The notes below the pieces were generated by a model. That model was not told where the DNA came from, searched no databases, and worked only from the letters and a program-made list of their open reading frames with translations. A stretch of DNA of 64,000 bases from Fertoeibacter niger (GTDB lineage Bacteria; Pseudomonadota; Alphaproteobacteria; Rhodobacterales; Rhodobacteraceae). The stretch covers positions 372,001 to 436,000 of the forward strand of contig NZ_WHUT02000001.1 in assembly GCF_009380135.2 (NCBI RefSeq), in the 5' to 3' direction. Shown piece after piece: positions 1 through 7,115 of this stretch (position 1 is its first letter; each line of letters starts with the position of its first letter). The translations under genes were made by a program, and so were the position numbers.

Positions 1-1
1 G

Positions 2-220
2 GTCACATTCGGGCGCGAAGGCGAAACGGCGCGGCTGGAGATCAGCGATACCGGCGCCGGTCTGCCGCCGGGGTTTGATCTGGCGACCACCAGCAGCCTG
101 GGCATCAGCATCGCGCGGCAATTCGCACAGCAACTGGACGCCAGCCTTACGCTGGAAAACCGCCCCGGCGGCGGGGCAGTTTCGGTGCTCGTCTTCCCCG
201 TGGCGGGGGCGGCGGGCTGA
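2..220 (+). CDS. Sensor histidine kinase, C-terminal ATPase fragment
   Basis: Only the last 72 codons lie in the window; the 5' part is cut by the left edge. The visible part is the end of a GHKL/HATPase domain: a D-T-G-A-G-L-P box near the start corresponds to the G1/N-G1 ATP-binding segment, S-L-G-I-S-I to the G2 region, and L-E-N-R-P-G-G-G-A to the last strand of the fold. The short G2 region with no following catalytic spacer resembles HWE/HisKA_2-type kinases, but the diagnostic N-box is outside the window. The usual role would be autophosphorylation in a two-component system; the signal and the regulator are unknown. Confidence 0.75.
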   Translation, partial: VTFGREGETARLEISDTGAGLPPGFDLATTSSLGISIARQFAQQLDASLTLENRPGGGAVSVLVFPVAGAAG

Positions 221-222
221 GA

Positions 223-378
223 TCAGCCCCAGATCGCGCGTTTCGCCACGGCGCGCGTATCGTGAATATCCAGATCCAGCCGCGCATCCAGCGGCAGGCG
301 GTCAAGCTCGTTCCGCGTGCGGATATAGCGAACCCGGTTGCGGGCGGCGTTCAGCAGGGTGTCAAGCAGAGTGTTCAT
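223..378 (-). CDS. DUF1127 small arginine-rich protein
   Basis: A 51-residue protein. The core R-N-R-V-R-Y-I-R-T-R-N-E-L-D-R-L followed by an L-D-A-R-L-D-L-D-I pair and a C-terminal R-A-I-W is the DUF1127 (YjiS-like) pattern. A good ribosome site (AAAGGAA) lies 5 bases before the ATG. In other alphaproteobacteria, DUF1127 proteins are linked to phosphate or carbon metabolism and to RNA turnover; the function here is not proven. Its stop codon lies 3 bases from the stop of the convergent kinase. An operator-like site sits about 60 bases upstream, so it may be co-regulated with gap. It is easily missed because of its size. Confidence 0.8.
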   Translation of the reverse strand: MNTLLDTLLNAARNRVRYIRTRNELDRLPLDARLDLDIHDTRAVAKRAIWG

Positions 379-436
379 TTTGGTTCCTTTCGGAAAGCGT
401 GGTCGTTCAGCCTCCCTGTCGCCAATATGCGCCTTC

Positions 437-471
437 TGGTGGCGCTAACAATGCCCGATGCTGCTGTGCAG
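437..471 (-). promoter_or_regulatory. Operator-like sites upstream of the DUF1127 gene
   Basis: Read on the minus strand, TGTTAGCGCCACCA (437-450) is a near-palindrome of the LacI-family form TGNTANCGNTANCA. The same nonamer TGTTAGCGC occurs before gap and before the DUF808 gene. Ten bases further upstream is CTGC-ACA-GCAG (461-471), which fits the CTGC-N3-GCAG pattern described for the PHB regulator PhaR in Paracoccus. Sequence pattern seen; regulator identity inferred. Confidence 0.4.
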
Positions 472-502
472 CATTGCGTGAAATGCATGGCTTGATCGCA
501 TG

Positions 503-531
503 AAAAAAGGGCATCCATGGGATGCCCTTTT
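503..531 (-). terminator. Rho-independent terminator of gap
   Basis: A perfect 12-bp stem (GGATGCCC arm with A/T extensions) closes a 3-base loop; read on the minus strand it ends in a run of six T. It sits 24 bases past the gap stop codon and faces the right way. Confidence 0.85.
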
Positions 532-554
532 GATAACATTCGGTAATTGGCATG

Positions 555-1556
555 TCAGATCAGCTTGCCCATTGCCACGGCGGTATCAGCCATGCGGTTG
601 GAAAAGCCCCATTCATTGTCATACCAGGACAGGATGCGCACCATGTTGCCATCCAGCACCTTGGTCTGGTCCATGTGGAAGATCGACGAATGCGGATCGT
701 GGTTGAAGTCGATGCTGACATTCGGCTGGTCGGTATAGCCCAAGATGCCCTTCAGGCGCCCGTCAGCCGCCGCGCGGATCGCGTCATTGATTTCGGCCAC
801 CGTGGTGGGACGGCTGGCCTCGAACACCAGATCAACCACCGACACGTTCGGCGTGGGCACGCGGATCGCCACACCGTCCAGCTTGCCCTTCAGGTCGGGC
901 AGCACCAGACCCACGGCCTTGGCCGCCCCGGTGGAGGTGGGGATCATGCTGAGCGCGGCAGCGCGGGCGCGATACAGATCCTTGTGCATCGTGTCCAGTG
1001 TGGGCTGGTCGCCGGTATAGCTGTGGATCGTTGTCATGAAACCCTTGGTGATGCCCACGGCGGCATGCAGCACCTGCGCAACCGGCGACAGGCAGTTGGT
1101 GGTGCAGGAGGCGTTCGACACCACGATGTCGGCGGAGGTCAGCGTGTCATGGTTCACGCCAAAAACGATGGTCTTGTCGGCATTGTCGCCGGGGGCCGAG
1201 ATCAGCACGCGTTTCGCACCGGTGGAAAGATGCGGCTGCACCTTTTCCTTCGAGGTGAAGATGCCGGTGCATTCCATCACGATGTCGATGTCGCCCCAGG
1301 GCAATTCAGCCGGGTTGCGGATCGCCGTCACCTTGATCGGGCCACGGCCCACGTCGATCGTGTCGGCGGTGGTGGTCACGGTCGCGGGGAAACGGCCATG
1401 CACCGAATCAAAGCGCAGCAGATGGGCGTTGGTTTCCACCGGGCCCAGATCGTTGATCGCCACCACCTCGATATCGGTGCGGCCCGATTCGATGATGCCG
1501 CGCAGCACGTTGCGCCCGATACGGCCGAAACCGTTGATTGCCACTTTGACGGTCAT
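555..1556 (-). CDS. gap: Glyceraldehyde-3-phosphate dehydrogenase, type I
   Basis: A 333-residue enzyme of the usual GapA length. It interconverts glyceraldehyde 3-phosphate and 1,3-bisphosphoglycerate with NAD(P) in the cytosol, serving glycolysis and gluconeogenesis. The Rossmann motif N-G-F-G-R-I-G is at residues 8-14 and the catalytic cysteine is C151 in S-N-A-S-C-T-T-N-C. The C-terminal W-Y-D-N-E-W-G-F-S signature is intact. An AAGGAG ribosome site precedes the ATG. It is monocistronic with its own terminator, and a LacI-type operator palindrome lies 45 bases upstream, suggesting carbon-source control. Cofactor preference cannot be read safely from the sequence. Confidence 0.97.
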   Translation of the reverse strand: MTVKVAINGFGRIGRNVLRGIIESGRTDIEVVAINDLGPVETNAHLLRFDSVHGRFPATVTTTADTIDVGRGPIKVTAIRNPAELPWGDIDIVMECTGIFTSKEKVQPHLSTGAKRVLISAPGDNADKTIVFGVNHDTLTSADIVVSNASCTTNCLSPVAQVLHAAVGITKGFMTTIHSYTGDQPTLDTMHKDLYRARAAALSMIPTSTGAAKAVGLVLPDLKGKLDGVAIRVPTPNVSVVDLVFEASRPTTVAEINDAIRAAADGRLKGILGYTDQPNVSIDFNHDPHSSIFHMDQTKVLDGNMVRILSWYDNEWGFSNRMADTAVAMGKLI

Positions 1557-1600
1557 TGCAAAACTCCTTGTCTGCCTGCGGATCGGCGAATCCGGCGCGA

Positions 1601-1614
1601 TGTTAGCGCCAACA
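1601..1614. promoter_or_regulatory. LacI-type operator palindrome upstream of gap
   Basis: TGTTAGCGCCAACA is palindromic at 12 of 14 positions and fits TGNTANCGNTANCA, a form typical of LacI-family operators with a central CG. It lies about 45 bases before the gap start, where a repressor or activator of central carbon genes (CceR-like in Rhodobacter) could act. Match seen; regulator inferred from memory of the family. Confidence 0.5.
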
Positions 1615-1654
1615 TCCCCGGTATGCCAAAAATTTCAACCCAAGACTGCCCGGT

Positions 1655-1798
1655 TCACCGCCAGAAAGCCAGATATTCGACCAGTTCCGCCAGCTTGCGC
1701 ATCAGGAACAGCGTGGCCCCGGTGTCCAGCAGCGCCAGATCCAGCACGACGGCCAAGGCGATCAGCGCCGCGAGGATGAAGGCGATACGGTCTGTCAT
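1655..1798 (-). CDS. Small single-pass membrane protein
   Basis: A 47-residue protein that is almost entirely one hydrophobic segment (residues 4-29, rich in A, L, V, I) followed by R-K-L-A-E-L-V-E-Y-L-A-F-W-R at the C terminus. I chose the ATG just before T-D-R-I-A-F because the hydrophobic core begins right after it; an in-frame ATG at 1849 would add 17 charged residues and has no better ribosome site. Proteins of this shape seem common in Rhodobacteraceae, but I know no function. It lies upstream of gap in the same direction. Confidence 0.5.
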   Translation of the reverse strand: MTDRIAFILAALIALAVVLDLALLDTGATLFLMRKLAELVEYLAFWR

Positions 1799-2032
1799 GC
1801 GGCCCCATTCTGTCTGTGCGTCGTCCGGGGCGGGCTGGCCGCTTCCCATCTGGCGCCGACGATAGACCAGCGCCGCGCGCGCGCAAGGCCGCTTGGCGCT
1901 GTGACACTGGCATGTCGTTTGGTCCTGCCGGTTGGCCCGTCATTCACACATCCTTTGCGCCTTGCGCCGCATTTGTTCCGCGATAGCGCGCTTCTGGGCT
2001 GCAGAAAAGCATAAAGTGATATGTTTTCATGG

Positions 2033-2058
2033 TGTTAGCGCAAACTGCTGCGCAGCAG
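2033..2058. promoter_or_regulatory. Operator-like sites upstream of the DUF808 gene
   Basis: TGTTAGCGCAAACT (2033-2046) is the third copy of the TGTTAGCGC nonamer in the first 2.1 kb. It runs directly into CTGCTGCGCAGCAG (2045-2058), a perfect 14-bp palindrome containing CTGC-N3-GCAG. The paired arrangement resembles that upstream of the DUF1127 gene. The sites lie 85-110 bases before the DUF808 start. Confidence 0.4.
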
Positions 2059-2143
2059 CATGGCGGGGGTTTGCGGCTGGGCCCGCATCGGCTAGCCTTG
2101 CCGCGAAATGCGGCCTGCGCCGCAGCCGGGACGAGGGCACGGA

Positions 2144-3109
2144 ATGAGCGGATTGTTGGCACTGCTGGATGATGTGGCGGCGATTGCCAAGGTTGCGGCA
2201 GCCTCGGTCGATGATGTGATCGGGCAGGCGGCCAAGGCGGGGGCCAAGGCGGCGGGCGTGGTGATTGACGATGCCGCCGTGACGCCGCGCTATGTGGTGG
2301 GCTTTGCACCCGCGCGCGAGCTGCCGATCATCTGGCGCATCGCCAAGGGATCATTGAAGAACAAGCTGGTGATCCTGCTGCCCGCGGCGCTGCTGCTGGC
2401 CAATCTGCTGCCTTCCGCGATAACGCCGCTGCTGATGGTCGGCGGGGCCTATCTGTGCTTCGAGGGCGCGGAAAAGCTGTGGCACATGCTGGTGCCGCAT
2501 GACGATCACGCGCCCGCCGAGGTGGCAGGCGACCCGTTGCATCTGGAAGAGGAAAAGGTGGCGGGTGCCATCAAGACCGATTTCATCCTGTCTGCGGAAA
2601 TCATGACCATCGCGCTGGCCGCCATCCCCGAAAGCGGAATCGTGACCGAGGCGATCACCCTGGCCGTCGTGGGGGCGGGCATCACGTTGTTCGTCTATGG
2701 CGGCGTGGCGCTGATCGTGAAGGCTGATGATGTGGGGCTGCATCTGGCCAATACCAGCCGGGTGGGTGCCTTGCGCGCCTTTGGCCGGGGTCTGGTGCAG
2801 GCGATGCCGGGCTTCATGGCGCTGTTGTCGGCGGTGGGCACGGCGGCAATGCTGTGGGTGGGCGGCCAGATCGTGATTCACGGGCTGGAACAGCTGGGCT
2901 ATGGCGGGCTTTACCACGCGATCCACGATCTTGCCGTGGCGGCGGCGGCGCTGCTGCCGCAGGCGGCGGGCGCGGTGGAATGGATTGTGACGGCGGCGGC
3001 AGACGGGTTGTTCGGGCTGGCGCTGGGGCTGCTGTTGATCCCGGTGGCAACAAAGCTGATCGCGCCGCTGTGGGGCCGGATCACCGGCAAGAGTGCCGCC
3101 GCGCATTGA
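2144..3109 (+). CDS. DUF808 family inner-membrane protein (YedI-like)
   Basis: A 321-residue protein. The N terminus M-S-G-L-L-A-L-L-D-D-V-A, the segment G-A-Y-L-C-F-E-G-A-E-K-L-W-H and several long hydrophobic stretches (about residues 80-100, 155-195, 225-250, 260-310) are typical of DUF808/YedI. The function of the family is unknown. The start is the ATG before S-G-L-L-A; a GAGGG sequence lies 8 bases upstream, and an earlier in-frame ATG would add a proline- and arginine-rich lead unlike the family. It stands alone and is preceded by the operator-like cluster at 2033-2058. Confidence 0.85.
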   Translation: MSGLLALLDDVAAIAKVAAASVDDVIGQAAKAGAKAAGVVIDDAAVTPRYVVGFAPARELPIIWRIAKGSLKNKLVILLPAALLLANLLPSAITPLLMVGGAYLCFEGAEKLWHMLVPHDDHAPAEVAGDPLHLEEEKVAGAIKTDFILSAEIMTIALAAIPESGIVTEAITLAVVGAGITLFVYGGVALIVKADDVGLHLANTSRVGALRAFGRGLVQAMPGFMALLSAVGTAAMLWVGGQIVIHGLEQLGYGGLYHAIHDLAVAAAALLPQAAGAVEWIVTAAADGLFGLALGLLLIPVATKLIAPLWGRITGKSAAAH

Positions 3110-3187
3110 GCGGCATTGACGGTGCAGAGCACCTCATCAAGCCGTCAGGCTTGATGAGCGGCCATTGGGCAGGATGCGCCAGCCGGA

Positions 3188-3538
3188 TCAGCCGGCAGCG
3201 GCGACCACAATGACTTCGACCAGGTAATCCGGCGCGGCCAGTTTCGATTCGCCGGTGGCGCGGGCCGGGGTGTGGCCGGGCACGACCCAGGTATCCCATA
3301 CGGCATTCATCTCGGCGAAGGTGGAAATATCCGCCAGCCAGATCTGTGCCGACAGGATGCGCGTCTTGTCGCTGTTGGCGGCGGTCAGAATGCGGTCCAC
3401 CTCGGCCAGACAGTCGCGCGTCTGTTCGGCTACCGAGCCGCCGGGTTTGCCGACCTGACCGGCCAGATAAACGGTGCCGTTGTGAATGACCGCCTCGCTC
3501 ATGCGCGGGCCGGTGCCGATACGGGTGATGTCTGACAT
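3188..3538 (-). CDS. RidA family enamine/imine deaminase-like protein
   Basis: A 116-residue protein of the RidA/YjgF/UK114 superfamily, whose members hydrolyse reactive enamine/imine intermediates from PLP enzymes or act in catabolic routes. Family marks are V-Y-L-A-G-Q-V-G near residue 25, the long helix Q-T-R-D-C-L-A-E-V-D-R-I-L, and the C-terminal Y-L-V-E-V-I-V-V-A-A. The canonical R-x-x-V-E-V-D/C-x-A arginine that binds the substrate carboxylate is not preserved in the usual form (D-Y-L-V-E-V), so this may belong to a non-archetypal Rid subgroup. The start follows a clear AAGGGA ribosome site. The neighbouring tRNA gene is upstream on the same strand. Confidence 0.85.
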   Translation of the reverse strand: MSDITRIGTGPRMSEAVIHNGTVYLAGQVGKPGGSVAEQTRDCLAEVDRILTAANSDKTRILSAQIWLADISTFAEMNAVWDTWVVPGHTPARATGESKLAAPDYLVEVIVVAAAG

Positions 3539-3606
3539 GGGATATCCCTTTTGGCTGCGATGCCGCTGCCTAACGTGTTGCGGTGCCCAAGGAAAGGGCT
3601 GCGCAC

Positions 3607-3651
3607 GCATGAGGGGGGCACGCATGAAGGGGCCAAGCATGAATGGGATGG
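3607..3651. repeat. Three 15-bp direct repeats ending in the tRNA-Gly 3' end
   Basis: Three units begin GCATGA and then diverge: GCATGAGGGGGGCAC, GCATGAAGGGGCCAA and GCATGAATGGGATGG. The last overlaps the CCA end of the tRNA gene. They fill the gap between ridA and the tRNA. No coding role is apparent. Confidence 0.45.
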
Positions 3652-3722
3652 AGCGGGTGAAGGGAATCGAACCCTCGTATTCAGCTTGGGAAGCTGCTGC
3701 TCTGCCATTGAGCTACACCCGC
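3649..3722 (-). tRNA. tRNA-Gly (anticodon CCC)
   Basis: The minus strand gives a full cloverleaf. The acceptor arm GCGGGTG pairs with CACCCGC, followed by the discriminator base and an encoded CCA. The D arm contains GCTC...GAGC, the T arm GAGGG-TTCGATT-CCCTT, and the anticodon loop is TTCCCAA, so positions 34-36 are CCC and it reads GGG codons. T33 and the purine 37 are in place. One end pair of the anticodon stem (G27-A43) is mismatched. No integrated element is evident at its 3' end. Confidence 0.95.
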
Positions 3723-4248
3723 GACGCTGCCTGACCTAAGCCAGACCGCTGCCATCGTCAAGCCGGTTTGGCGCGGGGGCGACGCGGGCGGGGTGGCGTG
3801 AAGGCGGAAAACCAAAGGGGGGCCGCCGGGACAGGGCGACCCCCCAAGCCTTGCCCGGCCGGGGGACATATGGCCGGACAAGGCCGGTTGTGCGAGACTC
3901 GAGCCGGGTGTGACGCACCGGACCGCGCCCCGTTCAACAGCAGTTCCGCACCGCTTCAGCGCCAAGGCGCATGGTTGATGCGGTGCGGGCAACAGACAGC
4001 CAACCCGTTGAACCAACACCAAAGACGAAGGCGCGGGTCATGGCAGCAAACTTTGGTTCGGGTGCGAGTGTCGCTTTGCCAGCGGCGAGGAATGTCTGTT
4101 TGATCGGCTTGATGGCCGGTTCCGTTCCGGTCCGGCCGCCAAAGCGCGTGGAAACATTTACCCACTAAACGGCGCGGGGCTTAAGGGGGCTTGTCGCCCC
4201 GCGCCGCAACGGTGGCGGGCCGGATTTCCCCCGGCCCGCCCGCCGGTC
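3723..4248. other. Intergenic stretch of about 525 bases with an uncertain small ORF
   Basis: There is no convincing gene here. One plus-strand frame (3971-4168, 65 codons) ends 3 bases before a strong 10-bp hairpin (4171-4180 with 4196-4205, loop 15), which is suggestive. But its third codon positions are much less GC-rich than those of every real neighbour, the ribosome site is weak, and I do not recognise the product. The lower GC between 3990 and 4170 could also mark an untranslated RNA. The rest holds only GC-rich frames on both strands with no family signature. Confidence 0.4.
4214..4240 (-). terminator. Hairpin terminator downstream of fasciclin gene 1
   Basis: A 10-bp GC stem (GGCGGGCCGG with CCGGCCCGCC) and 7-base loop lie 9 bases past the stop codon. 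There is no clear T run, so termination strength is uncertain. Confidence 0.6.
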
Positions 4249-4815
4249 TCAGCTTGCGGGCAGCAGCACGGTGTCGATCACATGGATCACCCCGTTCGAC
4301 TGCATCACATCGGCCACGGTGACATTGGCGACGTTGCCCTGACCATCCTCGATCGTGACCTTGCCATCCGCCGCCTTCACGGTGAATTCGCAGCCGCCCA
4401 CGGTCGTGACCTTGTGCATGCCGCCATCAGCATCGACCATGGCCGTGATCGCTTCGGCAGTCGCATTGGCCGCAACGACGTGGCAGGTCAGGATCTGGGT
4501 CAGCATGTCCTTGTTTTCCGGCAGGATCAGCGATTCCACCGTGCCTGCGGGAAGCTTGGCAAAGGCCTCGTCCGTGGGGGCGAAAACGGTGAACGGGCCA
4601 GCGCCCGACAGGGTTTCCACCAGACCGGCGGCCTGAACGGCGGCGACCAGCGTGGTGTGGATCGGCGAGTTCACCGCGTTTTCGATGATGTTCTTGTCGG
4701 CGAACATGTCAGCGCCGCCAACCTGCGGGTTCGCCATCGCATGGCCATCTGCGAAAGCGGCACCAGCAAGCAGGGCAAGCGCGGCAACCGAAGTTGCAAG
4801 TTTGGTGAGGGTCAT
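4249..4815 (-). CDS. Secreted fasciclin (FAS1) domain protein 1
   Basis: A 188-residue protein with a Sec signal peptide (about residues 1-22, ending A-G-A-A-F-A-D) and one FAS1 domain. Hallmarks are the H1 box G-P-F-T-V-F-A-P-T-D-E-A-F and the H2 box N-G-V-I-H-V-I-D-T-V-L-L-P. FAS1 proteins mediate adhesion or ligand binding outside the cytoplasm. Two cysteines (in T-C-H-V-V and G-G-C-E-F) could form a disulfide. The start codon follows GGGAGA. It is a tandem paralogue of the next gene upstream and sits near a SigK/RskA pair, matching the mpt83/mpt70-sigK arrangement in mycobacteria. The ligand is unknown. Confidence 0.93.
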   Translation of the reverse strand: MTLTKLATSVAALALLAGAAFADGHAMANPQVGGADMFADKNIIENAVNSPIHTTLVAAVQAAGLVETLSGAGPFTVFAPTDEAFAKLPAGTVESLILPENKDMLTQILTCHVVAANATAEAITAMVDADGGMHKVTTVGGCEFTVKAADGKVTIEDGQGNVANVTVADVMQSNGVIHVIDTVLLPAS

Positions 4816-4869
4816 GGCAGTCTCTCCCGGTAAGGCAAAGCGGAGGGGCTGTTCCCATCCGACGTTGCA

Positions 4870-4897
4870 GTAACGGAAGCTTGGGCGGCAGAGTTTC
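4870..4897 (-). promoter_or_regulatory. Possible ECF-type promoter of fasciclin gene 1
   Basis: The minus strand reads GAAAC, 18 bases, then GTTAC about 55 bases before the start codon. It resembles the GGAAC-N17-GTT motifs of sigK and fasciclin gene 2 but has one -35 mismatch and one extra spacer base. Weak support. Confidence 0.25.
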
Positions 4898-5006
4898 AGC
4901 GCCGCGAATAAAGTTTGCCGAAAATATGGTGAAATCCGAAAATTGTTTTGCGCCGGTCTGCCCCGCGTTTTCCGCCATGGCGAAACGCAAGTCACCGTCA
5001 GCCAAA

Positions 5007-5032
5007 CGGCCCGCCCAGTAAGGGGCGGGCCG
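5007..5032 (-). terminator. Hairpin terminator between the two fasciclin genes
   Basis: A 10-bp stem CGGCCCGCCC/GGGCGGGCCG with a 6-base loop lies about 35 bases past the stop of fasciclin gene 2. It implies separate transcripts for the two paralogues. Confidence 0.6.
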
Positions 5033-5067
5033 CGGTGGCAGAGCAAAGCGCCCCGACCGGTGTCAGA

Positions 5068-5628
5068 TCAGTTGGCGGGCAGCAGCACCGCGTCGATCAC
5101 ATGGATCACGCCGTTCGACTGCTGCACATCGGCGATGGTCACATTCGCCGGGGCCGTGGCCGCCGCACTGACGATCACCGCGCCTGCTGCGTCTTTCTTC
5201 AGCGTCAGCGGGCAACCGCCCACCGAATCCACCACCACGGGCACGTCATCGGCTGCCTGGCTGGTGGAAATCGCATCCGACATCACCGAATCCGCGACCA
5301 CATGGCACAGCAGGATCTTGGTCAGCTGTTCCTTGTTCTCGGGCAGCAGCAGCGTATCCACGGTGCCGGCGGGAAGCGCGGCAAAGGCGTCGTTCGTCGG
5401 CGCAAACACCGTGAACGGGCCAGCGCCCATCAGCGTTTCGGCCAGACCGGCAGCCTGCACGGCGGCGACCAGCGTGGTGTGATCGGCCGAATTCACCGCG
5501 TTTTCGACGATGTTCTTGTCGGCGAACATTTCAGCGCCGCCGACCATCGGGTTGGTCTGGGCAAAGGCTGCGCCTGCGGCCAGAACAACAGCGGTGCTGG
5601 CGGCGAAAGTGCGGAAATTAAAGCTCAT
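5068..5628 (-). CDS. Secreted fasciclin (FAS1) domain protein 2
   Basis: A 186-residue paralogue of the downstream neighbour with its own signal peptide (to about A-A-F-A-Q at residue 24) and a complete FAS1 domain: box G-P-F-T-V-F-A-P-T-N-D-A-F and C-terminal N-G-V-I-H-V-I-D-A-V-L-L-P. Long identical blocks in the first half (for example F-A-D-K-N-I and T-T-L-V-A-A-V-Q-A-A-G-L) point to duplication; the loop after the C-H-V-V cysteine is where the two differ most. A GAGGAG-like ribosome site precedes the ATG, and an ECF-type promoter motif lies about 50 bases upstream. It is probably a target of the adjacent SigK-type factor. Confidence 0.93.
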   Translation of the reverse strand: MSFNFRTFAASTAVVLAAGAAFAQTNPMVGGAEMFADKNIVENAVNSADHTTLVAAVQAAGLAETLMGAGPFTVFAPTNDAFAALPAGTVDTLLLPENKEQLTKILLCHVVADSVMSDAISTSQAADDVPVVVDSVGGCPLTLKKDAAGAVIVSAAATAPANVTIADVQQSNGVIHVIDAVLLPAN

Positions 5629-5675
5629 TTCGTTCTCCTCAAACGATGACGGCCGATCTGCGGCCTCATGTCAGG

Positions 5676-5702
5676 ATAACTGCGGGGCAGCGTTAAGGTT
5701 CC
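5676..5702 (-). promoter_or_regulatory. ECF-type promoter candidate of fasciclin gene 2
   Basis: The minus strand reads GGAAC, 17 bases, GTTAT. GGAAC is the common -35 element of ECF sigma factors and GTT a common -10 core. The -10 ends 47 bases before the ATG. The same spacing and elements occur upstream of the sigK-like gene. Confidence 0.5.
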
Positions 5703-5821
5703 GTTCCAACGCCTTGCGCCTGTTCACCTTTTTGTCAACACTCGGGGGTGGATGCGGCCCGCCCACGCGCTAAGGACGCCGCAAGATGCGGCGCCCTTCA
5801 GAACGCGCAACCACTGATACG

Positions 5822-6508
5822 CTAGAGCGAGGCCACCACGCCCGTCACCAGAACCGGCCCGGTGGGTGCGCCGGTGGTCGATCCGCCGGTGGGCTCCAGA
5901 CTGACGGCCAGCACCGCGCCCGGGGCCAGATCGGCCAGCGGGCGGGTGATGCTTTGCGCGTCGATCACGCCCAGCGACACCGGCGCCGCTTCACCGGCGA
6001 TCAGCCACAGCTCATACACCCGGCCGGTCTCGGCGGCGGGGCCAGCGGTCTGCGTCAGGGTCAGAGCGTCGCTGGATGGATCATAGACAGCCGCGAAGGT
6101 CAGCGGCTGCGCCTCGGCGGCCAGTGTGGCGGTCAGGGCAGGGGCCGCCGGTTCGGGCGCGGGCAGCAGATACAGCGCCCCCACAACCAGAGCCGCCGCA
6201 ACGGCAGCCCCGGCGAATGCGCTGCGCAGGCGGCCGAACAGGCCCGGACGGCGGTCAGGATCGGCACGACCGAACAGCCGCGCCTCGATCTGTGGCAGCA
6301 GGTTGGGCGCGGGCACAGGCACATAGTCGGCGTTGAGCGGGGCGAAATGCTGCTCCCATGCCGCTATGCGGGCGGCAAAGCCCGGCTGGGTCTTTGCCAG
6401 ATTCTCGGCAGCGATCCGTTCCGCCAGCGGCAATGTGCCCAGCACATATTCCGCCGCCAGACCTTCGGCCTCGTCGTCGTCATGCCTATGATCGCCCTGG
6501 TCGCTCAT
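5822..6508 (-). CDS. RskA-type anti-sigma factor
   Basis: A 228-residue membrane protein. The N-terminal G-L-A-A-E-Y-V-L-G-T-L-P-L-A-E-R is the sigma-binding domain signature of RskA-like proteins. One membrane segment lies at about residues 97-117, and a periplasmic beta-rich RskA domain follows, with Y-E-L-W-L-I-A-G and the G-A-V-L-A-V-S-L-E-P-x-G-G-S motif. The start overlaps the stop of the sigma gene by four bases (ATGA), so the two are translationally coupled. It should hold the sigma factor inactive until a periplasmic signal, by analogy regulated proteolysis, releases it. I see no zinc-binding HxxxCxxC motif. Confidence 0.92.
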   Translation of the reverse strand: MSDQGDHRHDDDEAEGLAAEYVLGTLPLAERIAAENLAKTQPGFAARIAAWEQHFAPLNADYVPVPAPNLLPQIEARLFGRADPDRRPGLFGRLRSAFAGAAVAAALVVGALYLLPAPEPAAPALTATLAAEAQPLTFAAVYDPSSDALTLTQTAGPAAETGRVYELWLIAGEAAPVSLGVIDAQSITRPLADLAPGAVLAVSLEPTGGSTTGAPTGPVLVTGVVASL

Positions 6509-7044
6509 GCCTCGAGACAGTCCTTCAGTTTCATCAGGCTGCGGCGCAGCCAGGTCCGCATCGTGTTGAGCGGCACATCGAATTTTTCGGCCAGCGCCTG
6601 ATAAGACAGCCCGCCCAGATAGGCACCCCGCACCGCCTCGGCCCGGTCAGGCTCCAGCGTGTTCATGCATTCGATCACGCGCTGCGCCTCGCCGCGCGCG
6701 ATCAGGCCAGCCTCGACCCCGGGGCGGGTGTCGGCAAGCAAATCGGTCTCGTCCTCGCCCGCAGTCTGCTGCGGCCGAGCCCGGATACGGTCGATGGCGT
6801 GGTTGCGGGCGATGGCGATCAGCCATGTCATCGCGCGGCCCCGTTCAGCATCGAAGCGGGCGGCCCGAAGCCAGACGCGCGTGAAAACTTCTTGCAGCGC
6901 ATCCTCGGCTTCGGCCCGATTACCCAGAATACGCAGCAACGTGCCGAAAAGTTTCGCAGAGGAAGCGGAATAGAGTTCACGAAAAGCGGCGCGGTCCTGT
7001 GTGGCCACGCGCGCCAGCAAACTGGCCAGCGTATCGTCGGTCAT
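6505..7044 (-). CDS. ECF sigma factor, SigK-like
   Basis: A 179-residue ECF sigma factor. Region 2 (about 15-85) contains A-E-D-A-L-Q-E-V-F-T-R-V-W and M-T-W-L-I-A-I-A-R-N-H-A-I-D; region 4 (about 125-175) contains G-L-S-Y-Q-A-L-A-E-K-F-D-V-P and T-W-L-R-R-S-L. It directs RNA polymerase to GGAAC/GTT-type promoters. Coupling to an RskA-type anti-sigma gene and proximity to two fasciclin genes match the SigK group. Its own upstream region carries GGAAC-N17-GTT, which suggests autoregulation. The ribosome site is AGGAGG-like, five bases before the start. Confidence 0.93.
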   Translation of the reverse strand: MTDDTLASLLARVATQDRAAFRELYSASSAKLFGTLLRILGNRAEAEDALQEVFTRVWLRAARFDAERGRAMTWLIAIARNHAIDRIRARPQQTAGEDETDLLADTRPGVEAGLIARGEAQRVIECMNTLEPDRAEAVRGAYLGGLSYQALAEKFDVPLNTMRTWLRRSLMKLKDCLEA

Positions 7045-7115
7045 GCGTCAGGAGGCCCCTCTTTGTCCCAGGTCAAACATAGCAACACGTGGTCGCATGG
7101 CAACCCCGCGCAACC

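Noticed and set aside
3649-4248. Genomic island at tRNA-Gly
   Set aside because: No integrase gene or direct repeat of the tRNA end was found within the window; the region past the tRNA is short and leads into ordinary chromosome genes.
4831-4855. GGAAC-N17 promoter directly before fasciclin gene 1
   Set aside because: The -35 match exists, but the -10 would read TTA rather than GTT and the transcript would start too close to the start codon to include a ribosome site.
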